This document shows positions 53,055-62,299 of a DNA stretch of 64,000 nucleotides, piece by piece. The notes under the pieces were generated by a model. The model was not told where the DNA came from. It was given only the letters and a program-made list of their open reading frames with translations, and did no database searches. The stretch's first letter is position 1. The number at the start of each line of letters is the position of its first letter. The translations under genes were made by a program, and so were the position numbers. The DNA comes from Streptomyces longwoodensis (lineage in GTDB: Bacteria > Actinomycetota > Actinomycetes > Streptomycetales > Streptomycetaceae), in the NCBI RefSeq assembly GCF_001514125.1, contig NZ_KQ948550.1, positions 186,001-250,000 of the forward strand. The letters are read 5' to 3'.

Positions 53055-54746
53055 ATGACGGCAGACCAGACGCATCCCGAGGCCGGGTCCCCGGCGGACC
53101 CCGTGGTGGGGACCCCCCACGGGGCCGTGCGCGGCCGCCACGAGCGCGGCGTGGCCGTCTTCCGGGGCATCCCCTACGCCGCACCCCCCTTCGGTCCCCG
53201 CCGCTTCCGCCCACCCGTGCCGCCCGAGCCCTGGGACGGCGTGCGCGACGCCGGCTCCTTCGGGCCGACGGCGCCGAAACCGCCGTACTCGGAGGCCTTC
53301 GGCACGTACCTCTCCGACCCCGACGTGCCGGGCGACGACTGCCTCAACCTCAACGTCTGGACCCCCGAGCCGTCGCGCGGCGCCCGGCTGCCGGTCCTGG
53401 TGTGGTTCCACGGGGGCGCCCTGACCAGGGGTTCCTCCGCCGTCCCGGTCTACGACGGCCACACCTTCGCCCGGGACGGCGTCGTGTGCGTCTCGGTCAA
53501 CTACCGGCTGGGCGTCGAGGGGTACGGCCTGTTCCCCGACGCCCCCGCCAACCCCGGCCTGCGCGACCAGCTCGCCGCCCTGGAGTGGGTGCACCACTCC
53601 ATCGAGGCGTTCGGCGGCGACCCCGCGCGGGTCACCCTGGCCGGCCAGTCCGCCGGGGCGATCAGCGTCGGCGCCCTCGTCGCGGCGCCGCAGGCCCAGG
53701 GGCTGTTCCGGCGCGCCGTCCTGCAGAGCGGACCGCCGGAGGTCTCCGACCGGGACAAGGTACGGCGCATGGTGCGCCGGATGGCGGCCCGGCTGAAGGT
53801 GCCCGCGACCGCGGAGGCGTTCGCCGCCGTCGACCGCGACGCGCTGCTGCGCGCCCAGGCCGAGGTGGGGCGGCTCAGCAGCCCCGTGCTCGGCGGGCCG
53901 GCGTTCGGCATCGTGGCCGACGGCGACCTGGTGCCGCGCGACCCCCTCGAGGCGCTGGTCGAGGGCGACGTGGCCCGGGGCGCCGAACTGCTGGTCGGCT
54001 GGACCCGCGACGAGTACCGGCTCTGGCTGGTCCCCGGCGGCCTGCTGGAGCGGGTCGACCGGCTGGGCCCGGTGGCCCTGGCCGGGGCGATGGCCCGCTG
54101 CCGCTGCGGCCACGAGGTGCCGCGCGGCTACCGGGCCCTGTACCCCGGTGCCGGGACCGCCGAGATCGTCGGCCAGATGGTCACCGACCACCTGCTGCGG
54201 GTGCCGTTGCAGCGGCTGGCCGACGCCCGGCCCGGGTCGACGTACGTGTACGAGTTCGCCTGGCCGTCCCGGCTGCCCGACCTCGGCGCCTGCCACGCGC
54301 TGGAGCTCGGCTTCGTCTTCGACAGCGGCCGGGTGCCGGAGTCCGCGAAGCTCGCGGGGGAGGGGGCGCCGCAGGAGCTGGCCGATGCGATGCACGGGGC
54401 GTGGGTGCGGTTCGTGGAGACGGGTGACCCCGGGTGGGAGGGGTGGGACAGGCGTCATCCCGTACGGGTGTTCGGTGACGGTGGCGGCGCCGCGTACACC
54501 GCGTACGGTCCGCGGGATGCGGAAATCGGGCTGTGGGAGGCGTCTGGCCCTGGCGGGACGACGGCTGCCGGCGCGCGGGGTGCGGCGGCGGCGACGATCG
54601 CGTCCGAGCTGGTGGCCGACGGCGGGCAGGCCGCGCCTACGGCCGGCCCCCTGCCCGCCCTTCTGACCGCTCGGATGGTCCGCGGTGGGGAGCTGCGGTC
54701 GGCCGTTCGGCGACTGCGGTGGGTGGCGGGGGTGCGGCGGCACTGA
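53055..54746 (+). CDS. Type-B carboxylesterase/lipase
   Basis: A 563-residue alpha/beta hydrolase with FRGIPYAAPPFG, EDCLxLNVW-type DDCLNLNVWTP, the oxyanion motif WFHGGAL and the nucleophile elbow LAGQSAGAIS. The catalytic His is expected near CHALELGFVF. There is no signal peptide. The C-terminal 70 residues are Ala/Gly-rich and may be unstructured. The ATG was preferred because the family domain begins about 13 residues later; the ribosome site is weak. Confidence 0.9.
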   Translation: MTADQTHPEAGSPADPVVGTPHGAVRGRHERGVAVFRGIPYAAPPFGPRRFRPPVPPEPWDGVRDAGSFGPTAPKPPYSEAFGTYLSDPDVPGDDCLNLNVWTPEPSRGARLPVLVWFHGGALTRGSSAVPVYDGHTFARDGVVCVSVNYRLGVEGYGLFPDAPANPGLRDQLAALEWVHHSIEAFGGDPARVTLAGQSAGAISVGALVAAPQAQGLFRRAVLQSGPPEVSDRDKVRRMVRRMAARLKVPATAEAFAAVDRDALLRAQAEVGRLSSPVLGGPAFGIVADGDLVPRDPLEALVEGDVARGAELLVGWTRDEYRLWLVPGGLLERVDRLGPVALAGAMARCRCGHEVPRGYRALYPGAGTAEIVGQMVTDHLLRVPLQRLADARPGSTYVYEFAWPSRLPDLGACHALELGFVFDSGRVPESAKLAGEGAPQELADAMHGAWVRFVETGDPGWEGWDRRHPVRVFGDGGGAAYTAYGPRDAEIGLWEASGPGGTTAAGARGAAAATIASELVADGGQAAPTAGPLPALLTARMVRGGELRSAVRRLRWVAGVRRH

Positions 54747-54767
54747 GGGTTTTTTCGGGTGCTCGAG

Positions 54768-54819
54768 CGTTGTGCTGGTGCGGCGCCGTCGTGGCTGGTC
54801 GCGCAGTTCCCCGCGCCCC
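54768..54819 (-). repeat. Dispersed intergenic repeat, copy C
   Basis: A 52-bp unit whose reverse complement contains the GCGCGGGGAACTGCGCG core seen near 1.1 kb. It is identical over 52 bp to the unit that starts 104 bp downstream. Confidence 0.85.
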
Positions 54820-54871
54820 CAGGGTGGGTGGGGTGCGGGTTTGCCTGGTGGGGCGCCCCGGTTGCTGGGGT

Positions 54872-54923
54872 CGTTGTGCTGGTGCGGCGCCGTCGTGGCT
54901 GGTCGCGCAGTTCCCCGCGCCCC
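54872..54923 (-). repeat. Dispersed intergenic repeat, copy D
   Basis: Second identical 52-bp unit in the 225-bp gap between the convergent esterase and homocysteine methyltransferase genes. The 52 bp between the units are unrelated in sequence. No gene is supported in this gap. Confidence 0.85.
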
Positions 54924-54971
54924 TGGGTGGGCACGGTTCGGCTCCGCCCGCAAGCGCGTGTCTGTTTCTTC

Positions 54972-55910
54972 CTACTCCGTCGTCAGCGTGTGGGCGATCG
55001 ACGTCACCGCCGTCGGGCCCACTCGGCAGCAGCCGCCGACCAGGCGTGCCCCCGCCGTTCGCCAGGCGCGGACCTGCTCCGCGGTGAAGCTGGAGCGGCC
55101 CGTCCAGGCGCGGGCCCCGGCGTCCCAGGACTCGCCGCTGTTCGGGTAGACGACGACCGGCTTGCCGGTGACCCGTGCCGCGATCTCGACGGCCCCGGTG
55201 ACGTCGCCGGGGGCGCAGCAGTTCACCCCGACCGCGATCACCTCGTCCGCGTCGGCGGCCAGGCCGAACGCCTCCTCCAGGGGCTGCCCGGCGCGCGTGC
55301 GGTCGCCGTCGACCGTGTACGACAGCCAGGCCGGCACGCCCAGTCCGCGCACCGCCCGCAGCAGCGCCGCCGCCTCGTCCGCGTCGGGCACGGTCTCCAG
55401 GGCCAGCACGTCGGGGCCGGCGTCGGCCAGCACCTCCAGGCGGGGGCGGTGGAAACGTTCCAGCTCGTCGACGCCGAGCCCGTAGCGGCCCCGGTACTCC
55501 GAGCCGTCCGCGAGCATCGCCCCGTACGGGCCCACCGAGGCGGCCGTCCACAGCGGGCGGGTGACGCCCTCGGCGTGCGCCTGCCGGGCCGCCTCGCGGG
55601 CGAGCTCCACGCTCAGCCGCAGCAGGGCCGCCGCCTCCTCCCGGCCGGTCCCGCGCTTCGCGAAGCCCTCGAAGGTGGCCTGGTAGCTCGAGGTGATGGC
55701 CACGCTCGCACCCGCGCGGTAGTAGGTGAGGTGGGCCTGGGTGATCGCCTCCGGGCGCTCCGCCAGCAGCCGGGCCGACCACAGCTCGTCGCTCAGGTCG
55801 TGCCCGGTGGACTCGAGCTGGTTGGACAGGCCCCCGTCGAGCACGACCGTCCCGGCCGCGAGGGCCTCGGCGAGCGGGGAGGGGGCGGGGGAACGGGTGT
55901 CGCTGGTCAT
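54972..55910 (-). CDS. mmuM: Homocysteine S-methyltransferase
   Basis: A 312-residue TIM-barrel enzyme that methylates homocysteine from S-methylmethionine or SAM. The zinc-binding cysteines are in [10 protein letters not shown] and [23 protein letters not shown] opens the barrel. TAGCGT (55917-55922) lies 6 nt before the ATG, so it is probably leaderless. It is 17 kb from the sulfur operon and not co-transcribed with it. Confidence 0.93.
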   Translation of the reverse strand: MTSDTRSPAPSPLAEALAAGTVVLDGGLSNQLESTGHDLSDELWSARLLAERPEAITQAHLTYYRAGASVAITSSYQATFEGFAKRGTGREEAAALLRLSVELAREAARQAHAEGVTRPLWTAASVGPYGAMLADGSEYRGRYGLGVDELERFHRPRLEVLADAGPDVLALETVPDADEAAALLRAVRGLGVPAWLSYTVDGDRTRAGQPLEEAFGLAADADEVIAVGVNCCAPGDVTGAVEIAARVTGKPVVVYPNSGESWDAGARAWTGRSSFTAEQVRAWRTAGARLVGGCCRVGPTAVTSIAHTLTTE

Positions 55911-55973
55911 GACCCGACGCTAGTCGAAGGGGGAGGGGAGCGTGAGCGGCGACCGTCCCTCGGACGGCCCTCT

Positions 55974-55987
55974 GGGAAGCGCTTGCC
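55974..55987. promoter_or_regulatory. LacI-type operator candidate
   Basis: GGGAAGCGCTTGCC, a 14-bp dyad with the perfect core AAGCGCTT and one flank mismatch, 53 bp before the DUF2264 gene. It resembles the dyad at 52.9 kb. Confidence 0.55.
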
Positions 55988-56040
55988 GCAGGCGGTAGCG
56001 TCCAGCCGCCACGCCCTGTCGCCGTGACCGAGGACGCCGC

Positions 56041-57759
56041 ATGCACCTGCCCCCGCCCGACCCCGGCCTCAGCCCGCGCACCGGGTACACCCGCGCCCAC
56101 TGGGAGGGCGCCGCCGACGCCCTGCTCGCCGCGGTCGAGCCGTACGCCACCGCGGACCGCGCCCTCTACCACCTGCCCGGACCCCGCCCCAGCTGGTCCG
56201 GGCGGCTCTCCGACGGTCTGGAGGGGTACGCCCGCACCCTGCTGCTCGCCGCCTTCCGCCGGGACGAACGGGTGCTCGCCCGCTACGCCGACGGCCTCGC
56301 GGCCGGCACCGCGGGCGTCTGGCCCCGCATCGAGGACCGCGGCCAGCCCCTGGTCGAGGCCGCGTCCGTCGCCCTCGCCCTGCGGCTGACCCGCGCACAG
56401 CTCTGGGACCGGCTGGACGACGCCGTGCGGCAGCGCACCGCCGGCTGGCTCGCGGACGCGCTCACCGCCCGGCCCTGGCCGTGCAACTGGGAGCTCTTCC
56501 CCGTGACCGTCGGCGGTTTCCTCGCCTCGGTCGGCCACGAGGTGGAGGCGTCCCGCGCGGCGGTCGAGCGCGGCCTGGAGCGGATCGAGCAGTGGTACGT
56601 CGGCGACGGCTGGTACACCGACGGCGACGGCCGCAAGTACGACTACTACAACGGCTGGGCGATGCACCTGTATCCGGTCCTCCACGCCTGGCTGGCCGAC
56701 GACCGCGAACGGCTGGCCACCCACGGTGCGCGGCTGTCCGACCACCTCGCCGCCCACGCCCGTCTGTTCGGGGCCGACGGCGCCCCGGTACGGCAGGGCC
56801 GCTCCCTGACGTACCGCTTCGCCACCACCGCCCCGCTGTGGCTCGGCGCCCTGACGGGCCACACCCCGCTGCCGCCGGGCGAGACCCGGCGCCTCGCCTC
56901 GGGCGCACTGAAGTACTTCCTGGAACGCGGCGCGGTCGACTCCCACGGACTGCTCACCCTCGGCTGGCACGGCCCCGACGAGAGCGTCCTGCAGGGCTAC
57001 TCGGGTCCGGCGTCCCCCTACTGGGCGAGCAAGGGGTTCCTCGGCCTGCTGCTCCCCGCCGACCACCCCGTGTGGACCGCCCCGGAAGAGCCCGGCCCGG
57101 CCGAGCGCGAGGACGCGGTCACGGGGCTCGCGGCCCCCAACTGGTTGCTCCAGTCGACCCGTTCGGACGGTCTGGTGCGCCTGCACAACCACGGCAGCGA
57201 GGACGTCCGCTGGGACCCGTACTACACCCGCCTCGCCTACTCGACCGTGACGGCGCCCACGTCCTCGAACGACGACAGCCCCGACAACAGCGTGGTCGTC
57301 GGGGGCGATCCCGGGCGGACAGGGATCGTGCCGCTGGGCGTCGGCGACGGCTGGGCGGCCTCCCGTCACACCGCCGCCGGCGGCACCGCGGAGGTCACCA
57401 GCCTCGTGGTGGCGCGCGGCGCGGTCGAGGTACGGGCGCACCTGGTCACGGGCGCGGCCCCCGGAACTCCGGTGCGGGTCACCGGCTGGGCGCCCGCCGA
57501 CGGCGTACGGACCGAACTCGTCCCCGTGGCGGGGCTGTCGGCGAACCACGCGGACGTGGCCGAGCTGACCGGTGGGACCGGTGCGGGTCCCACCCTCTTC
57601 GTGGCCCTCGCCCGCCTCACCGGCGAACCGGACCCCGCCCCGCTGGAGGAACTGGTCACCGTGGAGGTGGACTCCGCCCAGGAGGTGCACCTCCAGTGGT
57701 CCGACGGCACCCGGGAGCGCTTCGAGCTGACCCCTCGCCCCGCTCGCCTTCCCGGGTGA
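56041..57759 (+). CDS. DUF2264 protein, putative glycoside hydrolase-like enzyme
   Basis: A 572-residue cytoplasmic protein. The N-terminal two-thirds (about 15-360) is a DUF2264 (alpha/alpha)6-type domain with WSGRLSDGLEGYARTLLLAAF, NWELFPVTVGGFLASVG and DGRKYDYYNGWAMHLYPVL; the C-terminal 200 residues are beta-rich. Relatives are found in plant-polysaccharide degradation and some act on uronic-acid sugars, as far as I recall. A LacI-type dyad upstream agrees with sugar control. Specific substrate unknown. Confidence 0.85.
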   Translation: MHLPPPDPGLSPRTGYTRAHWEGAADALLAAVEPYATADRALYHLPGPRPSWSGRLSDGLEGYARTLLLAAFRRDERVLARYADGLAAGTAGVWPRIEDRGQPLVEAASVALALRLTRAQLWDRLDDAVRQRTAGWLADALTARPWPCNWELFPVTVGGFLASVGHEVEASRAAVERGLERIEQWYVGDGWYTDGDGRKYDYYNGWAMHLYPVLHAWLADDRERLATHGARLSDHLAAHARLFGADGAPVRQGRSLTYRFATTAPLWLGALTGHTPLPPGETRRLASGALKYFLERGAVDSHGLLTLGWHGPDESVLQGYSGPASPYWASKGFLGLLLPADHPVWTAPEEPGPAEREDAVTGLAAPNWLLQSTRSDGLVRLHNHGSEDVRWDPYYTRLAYSTVTAPTSSNDDSPDNSVVVGGDPGRTGIVPLGVGDGWAASRHTAAGGTAEVTSLVVARGAVEVRAHLVTGAAPGTPVRVTGWAPADGVRTELVPVAGLSANHADVAELTGGTGAGPTLFVALARLTGEPDPAPLEELVTVEVDSAQEVHLQWSDGTRERFELTPRPARLPG

Positions 57760-57808
57760 CCGCCCGAGTAGGACGTTCAGCGGCGGCGGGAACGCCGAGA
57801 CGGGACCG

Positions 57809-57832
57809 ACGGTTCGGCCGGCGCCGAACCGT
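57809..57832. terminator. Hairpin between DUF2264 and PEP-mutase-family genes
   Basis: Perfect 10-bp arms ACGGTTCGGC / GCCGAACCGT with a 4-nt loop, 50 nt after the DUF2264 stop and 21 nt before the next ATG. It may be a terminator or an operator for the next gene. Confidence 0.5.
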
Positions 57833-57852
57833 TCCGCCCCCACCCTGGTCCC

Positions 57853-58617
57853 ATGACGCCGTTCGCCGCCCTCCACCACGCGCCAGGGCCCCTCCTGCTC
57901 CCCAACGCCTGGGACCACGCCTCCGCCCTGACCCTGGCCGCCGCGGGCTTCCCGGCGGTGGGGACGACGAGTCTCGCCGTGGCGGCTGCCGCGGGCCTGC
58001 CGGACGGGGCCGCCGCGACCCGCGACGAGACGCTGCGGCTGGCCCTCACGCTCGGCTCCGCGCCCTTCCTCCTCAGCGTCGACGCCGAGGGCGGGTTCAG
58101 CGATGACCCCGACGAAGTGGGCGAGTTCGCGCGGCAGTTGGCCGCCGTCGGCGCGGTCGGCATCAACCTGGAGGACGGGCTGGGCCCGGCGGACCGGCAC
58201 GCCGCGAAGATCGCCGCCGTGAAGCGGGCCGCGCCCGGCCTCTTCGTCAACGCCCGTACGGACACGTACTGGTCGGGCGACGGCAGCGGGACCCGGGCCC
58301 GGCTGGAGGCCTACCAGGAGGCGGGCGCGGACGGGGTGTTCGTGCCGGGGCTCACCGACCCACGGGAGATCGCGGCCCTCGTCCGGCACCTCGACGTGCC
58401 CCTCAACGTCCTCTGCACGCCCACCGGTCCCGGCCTGCCCCACCTCACCGACCTCGGCGTGCGCCGGGTCAGCCTCGGCTCCCTGCTGTACCGGCGGGCG
58501 CTCGGCGCGGCCCTGGAGGCCCTGGACGACGTCCGCGCCGGCCGCGCACCCCGCGGGACGACACCCACCTACGCCGAGGTGGACGCCCTGGCCCGGACCC
58601 GCGCCCAGGAGGACTGA
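57853..58617 (+). CDS. Isocitrate lyase/PEP mutase-family protein
   Basis: A 254-residue TIM barrel of the ICL/PEP mutase superfamily: LLLPNAWDHASALTLAAAGFPAVGTTS, LSVDAEGGFSDDPDEV (metal-binding Asp/Glu), GINLEDGL and FVNARTDTYW. The catalytic KKCGH loop of isocitrate lyases is absent, so this belongs to the 2-methylisocitrate-lyase-like or phosphonomutase-like subgroup of unclear substrate. Confidence 0.88.
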   Translation: MTPFAALHHAPGPLLLPNAWDHASALTLAAAGFPAVGTTSLAVAAAAGLPDGAAATRDETLRLALTLGSAPFLLSVDAEGGFSDDPDEVGEFARQLAAVGAVGINLEDGLGPADRHAAKIAAVKRAAPGLFVNARTDTYWSGDGSGTRARLEAYQEAGADGVFVPGLTDPREIAALVRHLDVPLNVLCTPTGPGLPHLTDLGVRRVSLGSLLYRRALGAALEALDDVRAGRAPRGTTPTYAEVDALARTRAQED

Positions 58618-58649
58618 CCCACCGGCTCACCCCGCGCACCGGGCTCCGA

Positions 58650-59300
58650 CTACGCGCCCGACCCGGACACCGACCCCGGGTCCCCCCGCGTCTCCGCCGC
58701 CGCCGCCGTCGCCGCCTCCGCTCCCGTCGCCGCCTCCCGTGGCCAGTGCGTCAGCGCCGCGTGCAGCGCGTCCACCGCCCGGTCCCAGGACAGGCGCACG
58801 TCGCGGGGGGCGCCGAAGCCGCCGCCGGCCTCCAGGGCGCAGTAGCCGTGGAAGGTGCTGCGCAGCAGGCGGACGGCGTCGGTGAGGTCCGGTTCGGTCA
58901 GGCCGTAGGCCCCGAGCAGGCCGTAGGTGACCTCGGCGGTGCGGCGCAGGGCGGGGGAGGACGCGGCGAGCTCCTGGTCGACGCGGGCCTGGGTGGCGGC
59001 GTAGCGCCCGGGGTGGCGCAGGGCGTACTCCCGGTAGGCGCCGGCGAACGCCACCAGCGCGTCCTTCCCGGTGCGGCCGGCGACGGCGGCGGCGATGCGG
59101 TCGATCATCTCGCCGCCGGCCAGGAGGGCGACGCGGGTGCGCAGGTCCTGGATGTTCCTGACGTGCGAGTAGAGGCTCGCGTCCTTGACGCCGAAGCGGC
59201 GGGCCAGCGCGGACAGGGTGACGTTCTCGAAGCCGGCCTCGTCGGCGAGGTCGGCGGCCGCGGCGACCAGTCGCCCGGTGGACAGCCCGGCTCGGGCCAC
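58650..59300 (-). CDS. TetR/AcrR-family transcriptional regulator
   Basis: A 216-residue TetR protein with the N-terminal HTH (LVAAAADLADEAGFENVTLSALARRFGVKDASLYSHV, about 8-45) and a WHG/TetR_C_33-type ligand domain ending RSTFHGYCALEAGGGFG. The C-terminal 25 residues are Ala/Glu-rich. AAGGAGG is 6 nt before the chosen GTG. It is divergent from the PHP gene, 193 bp away, and may control it; effector unknown. Confidence 0.9.
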   Translation of the reverse strand: MARAGLSTGRLVAAAADLADEAGFENVTLSALARRFGVKDASLYSHVRNIQDLRTRVALLAGGEMIDRIAAAVAGRTGKDALVAFAGAYREYALRHPGRYAATQARVDQELAASSPALRRTAEVTYGLLGAYGLTEPDLTDAVRLLRSTFHGYCALEAGGGFGAPRDVRLSWDRAVDALHAALTHWPREAATGAEAATAAAAETRGDPGSVSGSGA

Positions 59301-59493
59301 ACCACACCTCCTTGGGGTGTCCTGGGAACCCGCCAAGGCTACCCACCGTGCACGACCGAGCCGCCGTGCCCCGGGCCGACGTCGATCACCTCCTGGTCGT
59401 CCGGCGTTCATGTCCTGCCTCGATCCTCCTCACGCGGCGCACCGGTGCCGCAGCAGGCAGCCGCGTGAAGGCAGCGGCATCCAGGAGGCGTTC

Positions 59494-61251
59494 ATGGGTC
59501 ACGGACACGGACACGGGCACGGGCACAGCCACCCGCACGGGCACGGCCACCCGCACGACCACGGGCCCGCGGCGGGGGCTGCGCTGCCCGCCGCGTTCGA
59601 CACGTCCGTGCCCGACGGGGAGTTGTCCCCGGAGCAGCGGTCGCGCCGCTCCCTGCTGCGGCGCGCCGGGCTGCTCGGCGCGGGCCTCGCGGCCGGCAGC
59701 GTCCTCGGCGAGGTCACGGGGGTGACGGGCGGCACCGCCGCGTACGCCGCCCCGTCCGCCGGGGCGCCCGTCGCCTCCTCCGGCCGCCGCGGCAAGGGCT
59801 TCCTCTGGCTGTCCGGCGACCACCACATCCACACCCAGTACAGCAGCGACGGCAAGTACCGCGTCGTCGACCAGGTACGCCAGGGCGCCCGGAACGGACT
59901 GGACTGGCTGGTCATCACCGACCACGGCAGCGCCGCCCACGCCCGGATCGGGGTGGAGAAGGTCAACCCGGACATCCGGGCGGCCCGCGCCGCGCACGAG
60001 GACACGCTCGTCTTCCAGGGCCTGGAGTGGAACATCCCGGCCGCCGAGCACGGCACCGTCTTCGTCCACCCCGGCGGCAACGAGGTCGCCGTCCTCAAGC
60101 AGTTCGAGACCGACTACGACGGCAGCGTCAACAACGCCTCCGACGCCACGCCCGCCAACGAGGCGCTGGCCGTCGCCGGTCTGGCCTTCCTCGCCGAGCA
60201 GGTGGAGCGGCGCAAGGTCAAGGACGCGCTGATGCTCGCCAACCACCCGGCGCGGCGCGGTGTGGACTCCCCGCACGAGATCCGCGGCTGGCGCGACGCT
60301 ACCGGCGCCGGCCACCGGATCGCCGTCGGCTTCGAGGGCGCCCCCGGCCACCAGGCGTCCGGGCTGCCCGCGCCGCTCGGCCCGGGCCGGGCACGCGGCA
60401 TCTACGACAACAGCCCGAGCGCCAACTCCTTCGCCGGCTACCCCCTGGAGAGCTACCGCACCTGGGGCGGCTTCGACTGGATGACGGCCACCGTGGGCGG
60501 CCTGTGGGACAGCCTCCTCGCCGAGGGCAAGCCCTGGTGGATCACCGCCAACTCCGACTCCCACCAGGTGTACGCCGACACCGCCGTGCGCGGCCCCGGC
60601 GGCGACTTCAACACCGACGGCCGCTACCCGGACCCGGTCTACGGCGGGCAGGTCGACCTCACCCAGGGCGACTTCTGGCCGGGCCAGTACAGCCGCACGC
60701 ACGTCGGTGCCGACGGCTTCTCCTACGCCGCCGTCATGGACGGCATCCGGGCCGGACGCATCTGGGTGGACCACGGACAGCTCCTCAGCGGCCTCGACGT
60801 GCGGGTCTCGGGCGGCGGCCGCTGGGCCACGCTGGGCGGCGCGCTGCACGTGAAGAAGGGCACCCGGGTCACCCTCACCGTGGACGTGGCCCTGGCCGGC
60901 GGCCCCAACTGGGCGGGCTTCACGCCGTCGTTGGCGCGGGTCGACGTCATCCAGGGGGACGTCACCGGTCCCGTCGCCGACCGGGACACGTTCACCGCGC
61001 CGACCGCGCGCGTCGTGCGGTCGTACGAGATCGGGAAGTCGGCCGGCACGGTCCGGCTCACCCACGACCTGGGCCGGGTGGACCGTCCCGGCTACGTCCG
61101 GCTGCGCGGCACCGACGGCAACCGCGGCGCGGTCGGCGCGCTGGGCGCGGCCGTCGACCCGGCCGGCCCCGCGATCGACGTCGTCGGGGACGCCGACCCG
61201 TGGCGCGACCTGTGGTTCTACGCCAACCCGGTGTGGGTCCTGCCCTCGTGA
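59494..61251 (+). CDS. Tat-exported PHP-domain phosphoesterase with His-rich N-terminus
   Basis: A 585-residue protein. Residues 2-24 are a His-Gly/Pro repeat with 11 His. A twin-arginine signal follows at 50-87 (RRSLLRRAGLLGAGLAAGS). The catalytic PHP domain starts near residue 108 with DHHIHTQYSSDG and continues with VITDHGSAAHA and ITANSDSHQVYAD, giving His/Asp metal ligands. The C-terminus is beta-rich. PHP phosphoesterases hydrolyse phosphate esters with a trinuclear metal site. The His repeat precedes the signal, so it should stay behind after cleavage. AGGAGG precedes the ATG. Confidence 0.87.
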   Translation: MGHGHGHGHGHSHPHGHGHPHDHGPAAGAALPAAFDTSVPDGELSPEQRSRRSLLRRAGLLGAGLAAGSVLGEVTGVTGGTAAYAAPSAGAPVASSGRRGKGFLWLSGDHHIHTQYSSDGKYRVVDQVRQGARNGLDWLVITDHGSAAHARIGVEKVNPDIRAARAAHEDTLVFQGLEWNIPAAEHGTVFVHPGGNEVAVLKQFETDYDGSVNNASDATPANEALAVAGLAFLAEQVERRKVKDALMLANHPARRGVDSPHEIRGWRDATGAGHRIAVGFEGAPGHQASGLPAPLGPGRARGIYDNSPSANSFAGYPLESYRTWGGFDWMTATVGGLWDSLLAEGKPWWITANSDSHQVYADTAVRGPGGDFNTDGRYPDPVYGGQVDLTQGDFWPGQYSRTHVGADGFSYAAVMDGIRAGRIWVDHGQLLSGLDVRVSGGGRWATLGGALHVKKGTRVTLTVDVALAGGPNWAGFTPSLARVDVIQGDVTGPVADRDTFTAPTARVVRSYEIGKSAGTVRLTHDLGRVDRPGYVRLRGTDGNRGAVGALGAAVDPAGPAIDVVGDADPWRDLWFYANPVWVLPS

Positions 61252-61757
61252 CGCCGCCCGTCGTCACCCTGGACCCGGGGCTGCGGGACCTGCGTGCGGC
61301 CGATCACCTGCTCCTGGCGCTGGCGGCCGAACTCGACCTCCCCCGGGACACGTTCGGCTGCACACACCTGGTGCGGGGCGACCGGCCGCGCGTCGCGGTG
61401 TCGCTGGCCCTGCCGACGGACGCGGCGTTCACCGCCGTACGGGACCGCCTGGCCGCGCACCCGATGGCGTACGGCCGTCCCGACGCCGTGGGCCGTGCCG
61501 TGCTGTTCCCCGGCGCCGCCGCGCTCACCGGCACGACGACGGTCGGGGACGTACGGGCGACCTCGGCGATCGACCGCGTCACCGTGCTCGGCACGCCCGG
61601 CCGACCCGGTGCGGCGACGCGGATCCTGACGCGTGGTCATGTCCGCCCGCACTGGCAGCAGGACGGCGACCTGGTGCTGGTCTGCATGCCGGCCGCGGGC
61701 GGCACGCTCGTGCCGTTCGAGGTGCCCGACCCGACGCCCTGCTGCGCCGACCACTGA
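61248..61757 (+). CDS. Conserved protein of unknown function coupled to the PHP gene
   Basis: A 169-residue cytoplasmic protein that I do not recognise. Its GTG overlaps the PHP stop (GTGA), so it is co-translated with the phosphoesterase. Visible features are RVAVSLALPTDAAFTAVRDRL, a central Gly/Thr segment, RGHVRPHWQQDGDLVLVCMP and the C-terminal pair CC two residues before DH. The His and Cys residues could bind metal. No function is assigned. Confidence 0.75.
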   Translation: MTPPVVTLDPGLRDLRAADHLLLALAAELDLPRDTFGCTHLVRGDRPRVAVSLALPTDAAFTAVRDRLAAHPMAYGRPDAVGRAVLFPGAAALTGTTTVGDVRATSAIDRVTVLGTPGRPGAATRILTRGHVRPHWQQDGDLVLVCMPAAGGTLVPFEVPDPTPCCADH

Positions 61758-61776
61758 GCGAGGGGGCCCGGCCGGC

Positions 61777-62241
61777 TCAGGACCGCCGCGCGCCACGGGC
61801 GCGCGGCGGACGCTGCACGGTGCCCAACGCCCCGACCGCCGCCCGCACATGGTCCTTCGGGCACCACCAGACGGGCCTCTCGTCCTCCTCGCGCAGGTGC
61901 ATCCCGAGGGTGTGCTCGGTGCACACCGGCCAGGCCTGCCACAGGCGTTCGCTGACGGTGTCCTGCGCGGCCTCGGCGACGGCGAACAACGCGGAGACCG
62001 GGTCGGCGTCGGAGCCGTCCGGGAGGTGGTTGCCCCACCAGGTGCCGTCGGACAGGGCCACGTGGGCGTGCTCGTGCGGGTCCTCGTCCTCCTCCCAGCC
62101 GGGCAGTGCCATCAGCCGCAGCGGTGCGCGCTCGGGCAGCGTCGCGGCCAGGTCGCGGTTGACGAGGGCCAGCGCCTCGTCCCACACCGGGTACTCGCCG
62201 AGCTGGACCGGGCGGGGCGTCACGTCGAAGGGGTCGGTCAT
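61777..62241 (-). CDS. Hypothetical protein
   Basis: A 154-residue acidic protein with no export signal and no domain I recognise. It has Trp/His-rich segments: DPHEHAHVALSDGTWWGNHLP, QAWPVCTEHTLGMHL and PVWWCPKDHVRAAV. The ATG at 62241 follows an AGGA site; two in-frame upstream Met codons are possible. It converges on the PHP partner gene. Confidence 0.65.
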   Translation of the reverse strand: MTDPFDVTPRPVQLGEYPVWDEALALVNRDLAATLPERAPLRLMALPGWEEDEDPHEHAHVALSDGTWWGNHLPDGSDADPVSALFAVAEAAQDTVSERLWQAWPVCTEHTLGMHLREEDERPVWWCPKDHVRAAVGALGTVQRPPRARGARRS

Positions 62242-62299
62242 GCGGCCCATCCTGCCCCACGGTCGCACGGGCGTTCGGTGCGGCACCTCGGGACGGCGT

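Noticed and set aside
54637..58443. Very long minus-strand open frame of over 1200 codons opposite the homocysteine methyltransferase, DUF2264 and neighbouring genes
   Set aside because: Translation is Arg/Gly/Pro/Ala-rich without domains, and codon bias matches a shadow frame of real genes; high GC makes stop codons rare.
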